A stretch of 64,000 nt of DNA from Clostridium_AD sp050717515 (lineage in GTDB: Bacteria > Bacillota > Clostridia > Clostridiales > Clostridiaceae). Location: the NCBI RefSeq assembly GCF_050717515.1, contig NZ_JBOITL010000025.1, positions 62,001-126,000 on the forward strand, in the 5' to 3' direction. Of this stretch, positions 51,014 to 60,051 are shown piece by piece. The notes below the pieces were generated by a model. That model saw nothing but the letters and a program-made list of their open reading frames with translations, was not told the origin of the DNA and did no database searches. The position numbers were made by a program, and so were the translations under genes. Every line of letters starts with the position of its first letter. Positions within the stretch are counted from its first letter, which is position 1.

Positions 51014-52141
51014 TTATTTTAATTTTGCAATGCTGTAGAAAACATCCACACCTGTTTTAATAATACTATCTGGGAAATCATAATCAGTGGTATGAAGTTG
51101 GGGCTGTAATTTGCCATCACCCAGGCCAAACATTGCACCTTTTATATTTTTTAAATAGTACCCAAAATCTTCAGACCATCTAAAGGGATACTGAAGTTCT
51201 TCATAAGTATAATTATTATTAGTGCACACTTCTAGTATTTTATTAATACATATATCATGATTTCTTGTTTCTGGAAACTCATCAGAATAGCTAATTTTGA
51301 AGTCTATTTTATGCAACCTGCAGCACTGCTTCACAAATAATAATATGCTGTTTTCAAGTTTCATTAAATCTTCTTCATTTTCTCCTCGTAATGTTAATAA
51401 AATTTCACCTGAGGCTGCAGCTGTGCCAAAGGACCTTTCTCCAATATTGATATTTACGATAGTGCAAAGAACCATTCCACTATAAATACTGGAACTAGTA
51501 CTACTATTTAAAAAATTAATAATATCAGCAGCGGCATATGAGGGGTTTATTCCAAACTCGGGATAAGCCGCATGAGAGGGAGTTCCCTTTAAATTAATTA
51601 TAATTCCTTTTGAAGCACAAGCAAATACACCTCTTTTATAAATAAGGCTTCCCAGCTCATAACCAGGAATATTATGCAGTGAATATATTTCATCAATTTT
51701 ATTTTCCTGTAAAAAACCATCTTGAACTATTTTTTTAGCACCTTCGCCTGTTTCTTCAGAAGGTTGAAATAATAAAAATATATTCTTATGTTCTATTGGT
51801 TTTTCTTCTATTTCTAATGCTAGGCCTGCGAGTATTGCACAATGTCCATCATGCCCACATTTATGAGCGGCTGTTATATTATTAGATTTATATTGAATAT
51901 CTATTGTTTCTAACATTGGAATAGCATCCATATCTGCTCTAAAGGCAATATTCATGACATTTTTATTTGCTGTTTTTTCTGCAATGAAATATCCATCTTT
52001 CAGAACGATGTTGAAATTAGTATTATTTCTTAGGAAATCTATTAAAATCTCCATAGTTTTATTTTCATGTCCTGAAATCTCAGCATTTTCATGAAGTTTA
52101 TGTCTTAAATTTATACACAGAAGCTGATTGTGATTATTCAT
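51014..52141 (-). CDS. M20-family amidohydrolase (N-acyl amino acid hydrolase type)
   Basis: 375 residues. Motifs include LRHKLHENAEISGHE, FRADMDAIPM, AAHKCGHDGHCAIL (metal-binding), FQPSEETGEGAKKIV and a late GDGKLQPQLHT, placing it with IAA-amino acid/hippurate hydrolases. It likely cleaves an N-acyl or peptide bond of an amino acid derivative in the cytosol. AAGGGGTGA precedes the ATG. It differs clearly from the M20 enzyme at 31781 and has no riboswitch. Confidence 0.88.
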   Translation of the reverse strand: MNNHNQLLCINLRHKLHENAEISGHENKTMEILIDFLRNNTNFNIVLKDGYFIAEKTANKNVMNIAFRADMDAIPMLETIDIQYKSNNITAAHKCGHDGHCAILAGLALEIEEKPIEHKNIFLLFQPSEETGEGAKKIVQDGFLQENKIDEIYSLHNIPGYELGSLIYKRGVFACASKGIIINLKGTPSHAAYPEFGINPSYAAADIINFLNSSTSSSIYSGMVLCTIVNINIGERSFGTAAASGEILLTLRGENEEDLMKLENSILLFVKQCCRLHKIDFKISYSDEFPETRNHDICINKILEVCTNNNYTYEELQYPFRWSEDFGYYLKNIKGAMFGLGDGKLQPQLHTTDYDFPDSIIKTGVDVFYSIAKLK

Positions 52142-52361
52142 TACTATTCACCCCTTTATAATGTGCTATGTTAGATTATTATTAATATAATAGATCATTT
52201 TAAATATTTTTTCAACTTTTCTATGGTTATAACTTGATTGACCTAAAATATTGGAGCATTGTAGATCCTATAAAATCGTTAAAAGGGGAATAGGCCAGGT
52301 ACCTGAGGGAAAGCTTATTTTTGTAATAATTATATTCACTAGCTAGCAATTATATATATAA

Positions 52362-52397
52362 ATAACCCAATGCAGTTTAAGCACAGCATTGGGTTAT
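52362..52397 (-). terminator. Terminator of the methionine-rich protein gene
   Basis: ATAACCCAATGC and GCATTGGGTTAT, a perfect 12-bp stem with a 12-base loop, about 30 bases after the stop codon. Confidence 0.8.
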
Positions 52398-52425
52398 ACT
52401 ACTTTCTTTTAATTTAAGTAATAAA

Positions 52426-52791
52426 CTATTCTCCTATATCATCTTGATTTGTCATATGCATCATAGGATTCATACCCATTTGACACATAGGCATCATGTG
52501 CATCATAGGATTCATACCCATGTTTTGATCCATAGGCATCATGTGCATCATGGGATTCATACCCATGTTTTGATCCATAGGCATCATGTGCATCATGGGT
52601 TTCATGCCCATCATTTGATCCATAGGCATCATTTGCATCATTTGACACATACACATTTGCATCATGTGCATCATATGCATCATATGCATCATAGGGTTCA
52701 TTGGCATCATGTGTGTCATGGGTTTCATACCCATCATTTGATTCATTGCCTTATCTTTAGATTTCTTGGACCTCATTGAATAATCTTCCAT
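52426..52791 (-). CDS. Methionine-rich tandem-repeat protein
   Basis: 121 residues, of which 52 are Met, with eight to ten His and three Cys. A basic start (MRSKKSKDKAMNQ) leads into repeats of about 15 residues, GMNPMMHMMPMDQNM, copied in 45-bp DNA units; the end TNQDDIGE is acidic. AAGGAG lies seven bases before the ATG at 52791 and a terminator follows, which supports this frame over the His-rich one on the other strand. Met/His/Cys richness suggests soft-metal (copper/silver) binding or oxidant scavenging, or a spore-coat role; none is proven. No signal peptide is seen. Confidence 0.8.
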   Translation of the reverse strand: MEDYSMRSKKSKDKAMNQMMGMKPMTHMMPMNPMMHMMHMMHMMQMCMCQMMQMMPMDQMMGMKPMMHMMPMDQNMGMNPMMHMMPMDQNMGMNPMMHMMPMCQMGMNPMMHMTNQDDIGE

Positions 52792-52940
52792 ATATATCTC
52801 CTTATAAACATTTTATACAATATATTAATATGAGAAATAGTATTTTGTGTTACTGTTTTTTGTAAATGCAACTCTAAAATTCAACAAGCCTATTTAGGCG
52901 CCAGTAAAAAATAGAGGGGCGATGATAAGTTTGCCAAAGA

Positions 52941-52969
52941 TTGACTATTCTGTATTTTCAGTATATTAT
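52941..52969 (+). promoter_or_regulatory. Sigma-A promoter without a following reading frame
   Basis: TTGACT (52941-52946), 17-base spacer, TATTAT (52964-52969). Predicted start near 52976. Confidence 0.7.
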
Positions 52970-52975
52970 GTAAGA

Positions 52976-53126
52976 AAAAGAATAATTAATTTTAAATTAT
53001 AAAGAATTTGTGCGGAAAGACTACTCTCTTTAGGTGTGGGAGTTTCAGTATTTTGTTTATACAGATACCTAAAGCATTGTTGTAAAAAAGCCCCAGTGAA
53101 TGAGTACATTTACTGGGGCTTTTTTG
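52976..53126 (+). ncRNA. Candidate small RNA of about 150 nt
   Basis: Between a good promoter and a strong terminator there is no supported frame. CTTTAGGTGT (53028-53037) pairs with ATACCTAAAG (53065-53074) to close an inner domain, and AATAATTAATTTTAAATTAT upstream can form an AT hairpin. It ends at the GCCCCAGT/ACTGGGGC terminator. No known class (6S, tmRNA, SRP) was recognised. Confidence 0.5.
53084..53126 (+). terminator. Strong intrinsic terminator
   Basis: AAAAAGCCCCAGT and ACTGGGGCTTTTT arms with a 14-base loop and six T. Confidence 0.93.
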
Positions 53127-53130
53127 GTAT

Positions 53131-53153
53131 ATTAAATATCTAAGATATTTAAT
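53131..53153. promoter_or_regulatory. 23-bp palindrome before the beta-lactamase-fold gene
   Basis: ATTAAATATCT-A-AGATATTTAAT, a perfect 11-bp dyad about 40 bases before the start codon; a likely operator. Confidence 0.5.
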
Positions 53154-53195
53154 GAAAAAGAGCAATCAATATTTCAAAATTTGAGGGTGGTTTTT

Positions 53196-53972
53196 ATGGA
53201 GATAAAAAATGCTATTCAAAAAATAATTAATGAAAATAAGGGTAATGTTGGTATAGCTATTAAAAATATCAGCACTAATGAGATTCTAAATTTTAATGAA
53301 CAACTGGTATTTCCATCAGCAAGTACAATTAAGCTTGTGATTATGGCAGAAATATTGAGACAAGTTAAAGAAAAAAAAATTTCTTTAGATGAAACAATTA
53401 AAATAACTGAGGAAATTAAAACAGATGGCGATGGAATACTAAAAGAATTAAATAATGACAATAAATATACTCTGAAAGAAATATTAATTTTAATGATTAT
53501 TATAAGTGACAATACAGCGGCTAACATTCTTATTAATAGGGCTGGGATTGGAAATGTTAATAAGATGGCTATGGACCTTGGAATGAATCATACAAAATTA
53601 CAGCGAAGAATGATGGACTCAGCTGCGGCAAGAGCAGGTAGAGAAAATTTAACTTGTGCAGAGGATATGTCTATATTCTTTGAATTATTATATAATAAAA
53701 AAATACTTAATGAAGAATACAGTAATATTATGATAGATATATTAAAAAGGCAGCAAGTTGATGGAAGGATCACACTCTATTTGCCTGAAGAGGTGATTGT
53801 TGCCCACAAAACAGGCGACCTATATAACCTTGAACATGATGTTGGTATAGTATATCTTAATAGCTGTGATTATATTATCTGTATTCTAACTAACGACACA
53901 GAGACCAACAAAGATGGACGAGAAATAATAGGTAAGATATCAAAATTAGTGTACAATGCTTATAACAAATAA
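53196..53972 (+). CDS. Class A beta-lactamase-fold serine hydrolase without signal peptide
   Basis: 258 residues from ATG 53196 behind GAGGGTGG. Class A motifs are intact: SASTIK (Ser43, Lys46), SDN (104-106) and KTG (205-207); the omega-loop region reads RAGRENLTCAEDMS. No export signal is visible, unlike true secreted lactamases, so a cytosolic peptidase or esterase acting on wall-derived peptides or acyl compounds is a possibility. A dipeptide epimerase starts 28 bases later, pointing to muropeptide recycling. Beta-lactam hydrolysis remains possible. Confidence 0.85.
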   Translation: MEIKNAIQKIINENKGNVGIAIKNISTNEILNFNEQLVFPSASTIKLVIMAEILRQVKEKKISLDETIKITEEIKTDGDGILKELNNDNKYTLKEILILMIIISDNTAANILINRAGIGNVNKMAMDLGMNHTKLQRRMMDSAAARAGRENLTCAEDMSIFFELLYNKKILNEEYSNIMIDILKRQQVDGRITLYLPEEVIVAHKTGDLYNLEHDVGIVYLNSCDYIICILTNDTETNKDGREIIGKISKLVYNAYNK

Positions 53973-54000
53973 GGTAAATGGAATTTAAGGAGGAATTTTC

Positions 54001-55077
54001 ATGAAAATAACTGATATAAAAATAGGACGAATATCTGTTCTGCTTAGAACACCATTTAAAACTGCTTTAAGAACTGTAAATAGTGTGGAGGATGTTATAG
54101 TGGAAATACACACTGACACAGGTAATATAGGTTTTGGCGAGGCACCACCAACAGGGATTATAACAGGTGATACTACAGGAGCCATAATAGGAGCTATAGA
54201 AGATCATATAAAGAAAGTTATAGTTGGCATGAAAATAGAAAATTTTGAGGATCTAATGTTAAAATTGCAAAGTTGCATTTTAAAGAACACCAGTGCAAAG
54301 GCCGCAGTTGATATAGCGCTATATGATTTATATGGGCAGTTATACGGGGCACCACTATACAAGTTGTTAGGTGGGTATAGAAGTGAAATATTGACTGACA
54401 TAACTATCAGCGTGAATGATCCAGAAGAAATGGCAAAGGATAGTTTAGATGCTATAAACAGAGGGTACAGTACTTTGAAAATAAAGGTAGGAAAAGATTC
54501 CCTGCGAGACATGGAAAGATTGAAAGCAATAAGAAGAACTGTAGGTTATGATGTTAATCTTAGAATTGATGCAAATCAAGGTTGGAAGCCAAAGGAAGCT
54601 GTAAATGTATTAAGAAAAATGGAGGATGCAGGACTACAAATTGAGTTTGTAGAACAACCAGTTTCAGCTCATGATATAGATGGACTAAAATTTGTAACAG
54701 ATAATGTATATATACCTGTTTTAGCAGATGAAAGCGTATTTTCTCCTATGGATGCACTAAATATCCTGCAGAGGAGAGCTGCAGATTTTATAAATATAAA
54801 ACTTATGAAAACAGGTGGGATATATAACGCTCTTAAAATATGTTCCTTAGCAGAAATCTATGGAGTTGAATGTATGATAGGATGTATGCTTGAAGCAAAG
54901 GTAAGTGTAACTGCTGCTGTACATTTAGCTTGTGCAAAGAGTATTATAACTAAAATTGATTTGGATGGTCCTGTTCTATGCAGTGGGGATCCAATAAATG
55001 GAGGCGCAATATTTAATGAATCTAAAATAATACTTACAGATGCAGTAGGACTAGGGATACAATCTATAAATTATTAA
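54001..55077 (+). CDS. Dipeptide epimerase (L-Ala-D/L-Glu epimerase family, enolase superfamily)
   Basis: 358 residues. The KxK motif (Lys160, Lys162 in TLKIKVGKD), metal ligands Asp190, Glu218 and Asp243 (LRIDANQGW, EFVEQP, LADESVF) and Lys267 (IKLMKTGG) match dipeptide epimerases. LKLQSCILKNTSAKAAVDIALYDL is the capping domain. It converts L-Ala-D-Glu to L-Ala-L-Glu so that murein peptides can be degraded; related specificities exist. AAGGAGG precedes the ATG and it is an operon partner of the serine hydrolase. Confidence 0.9.
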   Translation: MKITDIKIGRISVLLRTPFKTALRTVNSVEDVIVEIHTDTGNIGFGEAPPTGIITGDTTGAIIGAIEDHIKKVIVGMKIENFEDLMLKLQSCILKNTSAKAAVDIALYDLYGQLYGAPLYKLLGGYRSEILTDITISVNDPEEMAKDSLDAINRGYSTLKIKVGKDSLRDMERLKAIRRTVGYDVNLRIDANQGWKPKEAVNVLRKMEDAGLQIEFVEQPVSAHDIDGLKFVTDNVYIPVLADESVFSPMDALNILQRRAADFINIKLMKTGGIYNALKICSLAEIYGVECMIGCMLEAKVSVTAAVHLACAKSIITKIDLDGPVLCSGDPINGGAIFNESKIILTDAVGLGIQSINY

Positions 55078-55236
55078 ATAACAACTATACTCCAAATTGT
55101 TATAGCTAAATTAATTTTTTTGATATTCTGTATAATATTTAGGGGAATTGTGCGTAAGGTAAGAAAAAGGTTATAATAAATTGAGACTTATGTTAATTGA
55201 TATTGTGATAAATGCATAAAAACAAAGGGGAAAACA

Positions 55237-55707
55237 ATGATAAAAACAAATGCCATGCGAATGTTAGATAAAATGAAGGTAGAATATGATGTTATAACTT
55301 ATGATGTAAAAGATGATAAAATAGATGGAATATCTGTGTCAAAAAAGATGGGTAGAGATGAAAAATATGTCTATAAAACTTTAGTTACCCAGGGGATTTC
55401 TAAAAGTATTTATGTTTTTCTAATTCCAGTTAGAGAGGAAATAGACTTTAAGAAAGTAGCTAAAGTAGCTAACGAGAAGACAATAGAAATGTTAGATTTG
55501 AGTGAACTCCAACACTATACTGGGTATATTAGAGGAGGATGTTCCCCTATAGGTATGAAGAAACAGTATAGAACATTTATCCATGAAAGTGCTCTTGAGA
55601 TACAAAGCATAATTGTAAGTGCTGGGAAAATAGGATTTCAAATAGAAATTAATCCGAATTTGTTAAAGGATATTGTTGAAGGGGAATTTGAAGATTTGAT
55701 AAAATAA
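55237..55707 (+). CDS. ybaK: YbaK-type Cys-tRNA(Pro) deacylase
   Basis: 156 residues, the family length. SVSKKMGRDEKYVYKTLVTQG, VREEIDFKKVAKVANEK and GYIRGGCSPIGMKKQ are the YbaK/EbsC motifs, including the GxxSP loop with its catalytic Lys region near the start. It removes mis-acylated amino acids (Cys, or Ala in relatives) from tRNA(Pro). AAGGGG precedes the ATG. It is a monocistronic unit. Confidence 0.93.
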   Translation: MIKTNAMRMLDKMKVEYDVITYDVKDDKIDGISVSKKMGRDEKYVYKTLVTQGISKSIYVFLIPVREEIDFKKVAKVANEKTIEMLDLSELQHYTGYIRGGCSPIGMKKQYRTFIHESALEIQSIIVSAGKIGFQIEINPNLLKDIVEGEFEDLIK

Positions 55708-55749
55708 ACTAATAAATTTAAGAAAATAATAACATAAATTTCCTTGCGT

Positions 55750-55778
55750 TTGCAGGTTTCGACTTAAAATGTTATACT
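55750..55778 (+). promoter_or_regulatory. Sigma-A promoter of the PLP-GNAT gene
   Basis: TTGCAG (55750-55755), 17-base spacer, TATACT (55773-55778). It predicts a leader of about 260 bases. Confidence 0.65.
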
Positions 55779-55888
55779 TAACACAAGATAAACTTAGTAA
55801 ATTAAGCATTTGCAGTAGATGAGATTGTAGTCAACGATGTGTTTAAAACTGATTAGATTGTTGGAAGTCTTTTAAGTAAGGTGAAAAA

Positions 55889-55954
55889 ATGCATAAAAAA
55901 ATTTTTATAACTGCAATAGAAACAGGGCATACTATGTTAGATAGTGAAATATGA
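55889..55954 (+). CDS. Possible leader peptide of 21 residues
   Basis: ATG 55889 with AAGGTG six bases upstream opens MHKKIFITAIETGHTMLDSEI and ends at TGA. A terminator-like hairpin follows within 20 bases. No repeated codon indicates an amino-acid sensor. It may also be a chance frame. Confidence 0.35.
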   Translation: MHKKIFITAIETGHTMLDSEI

Positions 55955-55973
55955 TAGACAGTTGAAGTTCAAG

Positions 55974-56008
55974 CACTCTACATTTAACAAAAAGGTTAGA
56001 GTTTTTTT
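55974..56008 (+). terminator. Terminator-like hairpin in the leader of the PLP-GNAT gene
   Basis: ACTCTA and TAGAGT enclose a 16-base loop followed by seven T, about 35 bases before the start codon; a possible attenuator, weak stem. Confidence 0.45.
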
Positions 56009-56043
56009 GAATTTATTTATAAGTAAATTTTGAAGGAGAGATT

Positions 56044-57390
56044 ATGCGAAAAAGTGGAAGAACACCGTTAATGAGAGCAAAGAAATTAGAAAAAGTATTA
56101 AATATCGGAGAGATATATTTGAAACTTGAAGGAGCTAATCCTTCAGGACATAAATATGACCGTATTTCAGAGGTTTTAGTAAAAGATGCTGTTGCTAATG
56201 GTTTTAAGCAAATTTTAGTTGATGGTTCTGAAAGTTACATAAAATCAGTAATGCTATTTGCAAAACTTAAAGAACTTGAAGTCAAGGTTCCACTGTTCAA
56301 AAATGAAAAATGGAAAATATCTCGTTTAGATAAAGATATTTTACTAGATTTGCGAGAAAAAAAAGATAATTTTTCACGTCCCCAATTAAGAAATATAGCA
56401 GAGCAAAGCAACATGTACTTGACCTGTGAATGGGATTTAAACACCATTATAAGTCATCTCATCTTTGAGGACATGACTAAAGAATGTTTGGAACGTATGG
56501 ATTTTAAAGTGGATACTATAACCACTAAATTAGGATTTGGGTATACACTTTCAAGTATTTATAGTGGCTTAATAAAAAGCTGGGTACATGAAGAATTGAG
56601 TGAAATACCTCAATTATTATGTGGGGCTAGTTCATCATGGCAAGAGGATCTCAATCAATATGTTAGGAAAATGAACATTAGACAAATTGAAACTAATAAC
56701 ACTAAAAAAACAGTTTTGTATTCACCAGGCAGAGATACAGATATAGTTGAAAGCATTAATAAAATTATTGTGGAGACTGGTGTCGAAATGTTTGGCATTG
56801 AAGAAGAAGATCTCAAGCAGGCAGTTACTATGCTACGTGAAACAGAGGGCGTTGTTATTTCAAGGAAAGAAGCGTATGCAATGGCAGCCTTTATCAAGAA
56901 AGCGCAACAAGGGTTGCTTAAAAATGGAAAGCATTTAATTATTCTGAACGATGCAAGAAGTGAAGTTGAAGTATGTGAAATTACAAGTTTTGATGATAAA
57001 AACAAAGATGATTTACTGGAGATGACACGAACTTGGCTAGCAGCTTATAATGATTCAGTGGGAGAGACCGTAGATGCTATAGAAAAGGCTATGAAGGAAG
57101 GATTTTTGTTAATAGCCAAACGAAATGGAGAAGAACAAGGTATCTGTATTGTTGTAAATATGGGATTTGAGACGTTTATTTCCACTTATCATTTAGCTTA
57201 TATTGGTGTTAAACCCGGTAATAAAGGACGTGGTGTGGCATCAGAACTGATTGGGCGGGCAATAGAACTTACAGATGGTAATCTGTCACTTCACGTAGAT
57301 CTTGATAATAAGCGTGCGAAAAATCTTTATCGTAAGATGGGATTTAACCATGTATATGATCGTATGATTTATAACCATCCAATGGATTAA
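56044..57390 (+). CDS. Fusion of a PLP fold-type-II domain and a GNAT acetyltransferase
   Basis: 448 residues. The N-terminal about 300 residues resemble threonine synthase/cysteine synthase: GRTPLMRAKKL, LKLEGANPSGHKYDR with PLP Lys37, and VSRKEAYAMAAFIKKA-like late motif GVVISRKEAYAMAAF. The C-terminal about 140 residues are a GNAT domain with acetyl-CoA loop VKPGNKGRGVAS (about 389-400) and NKRAKNLYRKMGF. A bifunctional enzyme that makes or modifies an amino acid and acetylates it is the simplest idea; the glycine-rich phosphate loop of the PLP part looks altered, so catalysis there is uncertain. GAAGGAGAG precedes the ATG. Confidence 0.75.
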   Translation: MRKSGRTPLMRAKKLEKVLNIGEIYLKLEGANPSGHKYDRISEVLVKDAVANGFKQILVDGSESYIKSVMLFAKLKELEVKVPLFKNEKWKISRLDKDILLDLREKKDNFSRPQLRNIAEQSNMYLTCEWDLNTIISHLIFEDMTKECLERMDFKVDTITTKLGFGYTLSSIYSGLIKSWVHEELSEIPQLLCGASSSWQEDLNQYVRKMNIRQIETNNTKKTVLYSPGRDTDIVESINKIIVETGVEMFGIEEEDLKQAVTMLRETEGVVISRKEAYAMAAFIKKAQQGLLKNGKHLIILNDARSEVEVCEITSFDDKNKDDLLEMTRTWLAAYNDSVGETVDAIEKAMKEGFLLIAKRNGEEQGICIVVNMGFETFISTYHLAYIGVKPGNKGRGVASELIGRAIELTDGNLSLHVDLDNKRAKNLYRKMGFNHVYDRMIYNHPMD

Positions 57391-57435
57391 TCTAAGAGGT
57401 TGAAATTAGTGAAATATATTTAAATAGAGTATTAG

Positions 57436-57484
57436 AAATAGTGAATAGATAGTGTGAAATAGCTATCTATTCACTATTTTTTTT
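57436..57484 (+). terminator. Intrinsic terminator
   Basis: AATAGTGAATAGATAG and CTATCTATTCACTATT arms, 10-base loop, eight T. Confidence 0.93.
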
Positions 57485-57613
57485 GTTACAGATATAATAA
57501 AGGACCAAAATACATATATTAAATGGACACTGTTGCATATCTTGCTATTTTAGCTTAAGTTATGCGATGAGTATAAATTTTGAGAACTCAAAATCATATG
57601 AGGGATGTGTATT

Positions 57614-59887
57614 ATGGATAAAAAGAGAAGTTTTATTGTGGTTGAAGGAATAGTTCAAGGTGTAGGCTTCCGTCCATTTGTATATAATCTAGCAAAAGAT
57701 TTTGGGTTAAAAGGCTGGGTGAATAATAACTCTCAAGGAGTTTATATAGATGTTGAGGGATTTGAGGAAGATATAGATAGGTTTTTAAAAGCTCTTAAAA
57801 ATAATACGCTTCCTCTTGCTAGAATAGAAAAAATAACAATAAAATCTGGTAGTGTCTTAAATTATTCTAGTTTTGAAATTAAAGAAAGCCAGGTGAGTTT
57901 AGATAAAATCACTTTTATATCCCCTGATATAGCTACTTGTAGTGATTGCACAGAAGATATACTGAATTTAAATAATAGAAGGCAAGGCTATGCTTTTACT
58001 AATTGTACAAATTGTGGTCCCAGGTTTTCTATAATTAAAGAATTGCCTTACGATAGGGGACTTACTACAATGAGTGAATTTAAAATGTGCGAAAAATGTA
58101 ATAGTGAATATTTAGATCCTACAAATAGGAGGTTTCATGCACAACCAAATGCTTGCAGGTCATGTGGTCCGGAGCTTTGGCTAGAAGATTCTAAAGGTAA
58201 TAGACTGGATATAGATGATCCTATAGACTTTGCTCAAAAACAGCTTTGTGAAGGGAAGATATTTGCCATAAAAGGTCTAGGCGGGTTTCATCTTGCCTGC
58301 GATGGATTAAATGAAACTGCAGTGGATAATTTAAGGAAGCGGAAAAAAAGACCCTTTAAGCCTTTTGCGGTTATGATAAAGGATATAGAAACAGTAAAGA
58401 GTCATTGTAGAGTGTCACAGCTAGAAGAAAAAATATTAACTGGGATAAAAAAACCAATTGTTATTTTAAATCAAAAGGAAAGTTATGATTTACCTGGAAA
58501 CATTGCACCTAATCAAAAAACATTGGGAGTAATGCTGACCTACACACCTATTCATATTTTATTGTTTTCAGCAAAACTTAAGGTGCTTATTATGACTAGT
58601 GCAAATATTAATGGTTTACCTATAGAGTATAAAGACAGTTCTGCAAGAGTAGGACTTACAGGTATCGTAGATTATTTTCTCATGCATAACCGTGAAATAT
58701 ATGTGCCAGTTGATGACTCTGTTTTAAAGGTTGTAGACAAACAACAAACAATCATAAGGAGAGCTCGAGGCTTTGTACCTGAACCTTTTAAATGGAATAA
58801 TACTAGAAATATCTTAGCTTGTGGCCCTAACATGAAAAATACTTTCTGCATAAGTAAAGAGGGGTCTTTGTTTTTAAGTCAATTTAATGGTGATCTAGAA
58901 AATTTAGAGACTTTTGAACACTATAAAAAAAATGTTGAGCATTTTAAAAAGATATTTTCTTTTTCTCCCCAATTTATAGCCCATGATATGCATCCAGGAT
59001 ATATGTCAACTGTGTATGCACTAGAATATGATTTGCCTAAGATAGGGGTTCAGCATCATCATGCCCACATAGTTAGTTGCATGTTTGAAAATAATTTAGA
59101 TGCAAAGGTTATTGGAGTTTGTTTTGATGGAACTGGTTATGGCACTGATGGAAAAATATGGGGTGGAGAATTTTTTATTTGTGACCGTCTTGGATTTACA
59201 AGGGTAGCTCATCTTGATTATATAAAAATGCCTGGAGGTCAAAAAGCTATTAAGGAACCCTGGACAATGGGAGTTTCTTATGTTTATAAGGCTTTAAGTG
59301 CACTAAGCAGTAAAAATGAAGTTAATGACATTATATTTGAGTTATACGGTAAAAAAGGTATTGATTTAATGAATATTTTAAATTCAAATATCAATTGTCC
59401 AAAGACCTCCAGTATGGGAAGGCTTTTTGATGCTATGGCAAATATAATTGGGATTTCAGAGGTGGTTACCTATGAAGGGCAGGCGTCCATTGAACTTGAA
59501 GCTATATCAGATATGGATATTGAAGAATCATACACTTATAAAGTGTTAAAACAGGATATGTATATTATACAGGCCTATGAAATGATTATTGAGGCTTTAA
59601 ATGATAAAAAAAAGGGCGTATCAGGTAGAATTATTGCTTCAAAATTTCAAAATACTATTGTTAATTTAACTGTCAGTGTTTGCCTGCGAATTAGAGAAGA
59701 GGTAGGTATAAATGAAGTTGTTTTGAGTGGAGGTGTTTTTCAAAATTCTTTTTTATTAGAGAAAATATGTTGCAATCTCAAAAGAAATAATTTTGGAGTT
59801 TATACTCATAAAGATTTACCTTCTAATGATGGAGGTGTAGCGATTGGGCAGATAATTATAGCTAATGCAATTATTGGAAATAATTGA
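57614..59887 (+). CDS. hypF: Carbamoyltransferase HypF
   Basis: 757 residues from ATG 57614, after GAGGG; a possible earlier ATG at 57605 overlaps that site. Domains in order: acylphosphatase (about 4-92, VEGIVQGVGFRPFVYN), two zinc fingers (CSDC, CTNCG, CEKC, CRSCG), YrdC-like (about 195-375) and Kae1-like (about 400-757, QHHHAHIVSCM, DGTGYGTDGKIWGGE). It makes thiocarboxamide on HypE from carbamoyl phosphate, the source of cyanide ligands of [NiFe] hydrogenase. First gene of hypFCDE. Confidence 0.96.
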   Translation: MDKKRSFIVVEGIVQGVGFRPFVYNLAKDFGLKGWVNNNSQGVYIDVEGFEEDIDRFLKALKNNTLPLARIEKITIKSGSVLNYSSFEIKESQVSLDKITFISPDIATCSDCTEDILNLNNRRQGYAFTNCTNCGPRFSIIKELPYDRGLTTMSEFKMCEKCNSEYLDPTNRRFHAQPNACRSCGPELWLEDSKGNRLDIDDPIDFAQKQLCEGKIFAIKGLGGFHLACDGLNETAVDNLRKRKKRPFKPFAVMIKDIETVKSHCRVSQLEEKILTGIKKPIVILNQKESYDLPGNIAPNQKTLGVMLTYTPIHILLFSAKLKVLIMTSANINGLPIEYKDSSARVGLTGIVDYFLMHNREIYVPVDDSVLKVVDKQQTIIRRARGFVPEPFKWNNTRNILACGPNMKNTFCISKEGSLFLSQFNGDLENLETFEHYKKNVEHFKKIFSFSPQFIAHDMHPGYMSTVYALEYDLPKIGVQHHHAHIVSCMFENNLDAKVIGVCFDGTGYGTDGKIWGGEFFICDRLGFTRVAHLDYIKMPGGQKAIKEPWTMGVSYVYKALSALSSKNEVNDIIFELYGKKGIDLMNILNSNINCPKTSSMGRLFDAMANIIGISEVVTYEGQASIELEAISDMDIEESYTYKVLKQDMYIIQAYEMIIEALNDKKKGVSGRIIASKFQNTIVNLTVSVCLRIREEVGINEVVLSGGVFQNSFLLEKICCNLKRNNFGVYTHKDLPSNDGGVAIGQIIIANAIIGNN

Positions 59888-60051
59888 TGAAATCGTAAAT
59901 CCATTTTTTTAATTTAGGCTATATTAATGTAATTATTTAGATGTTTAATACAGTTTTATAGTTATTGTAGTGGTAGCTCCTATGTTATTAATGTATGAAG
60001 TAAGTATTTGGATAATACACTTAAATGAAAGAAGAAAAAGGAGGAAGGGAA

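Noticed and set aside
52444..52779. His-rich frame of 111 residues on the plus strand opposite the methionine-rich gene
   Set aside because: It is the antisense reading of CAT/ATG-rich repeats, has no ribosome-binding site, and the minus-strand frame has AAGGAG at the right distance and a terminator.
55785..56043. T-box riboswitch in the PLP-GNAT leader
   Set aside because: No AGGGTGGNACCGCG-like T-box sequence and no specifier stem could be found.
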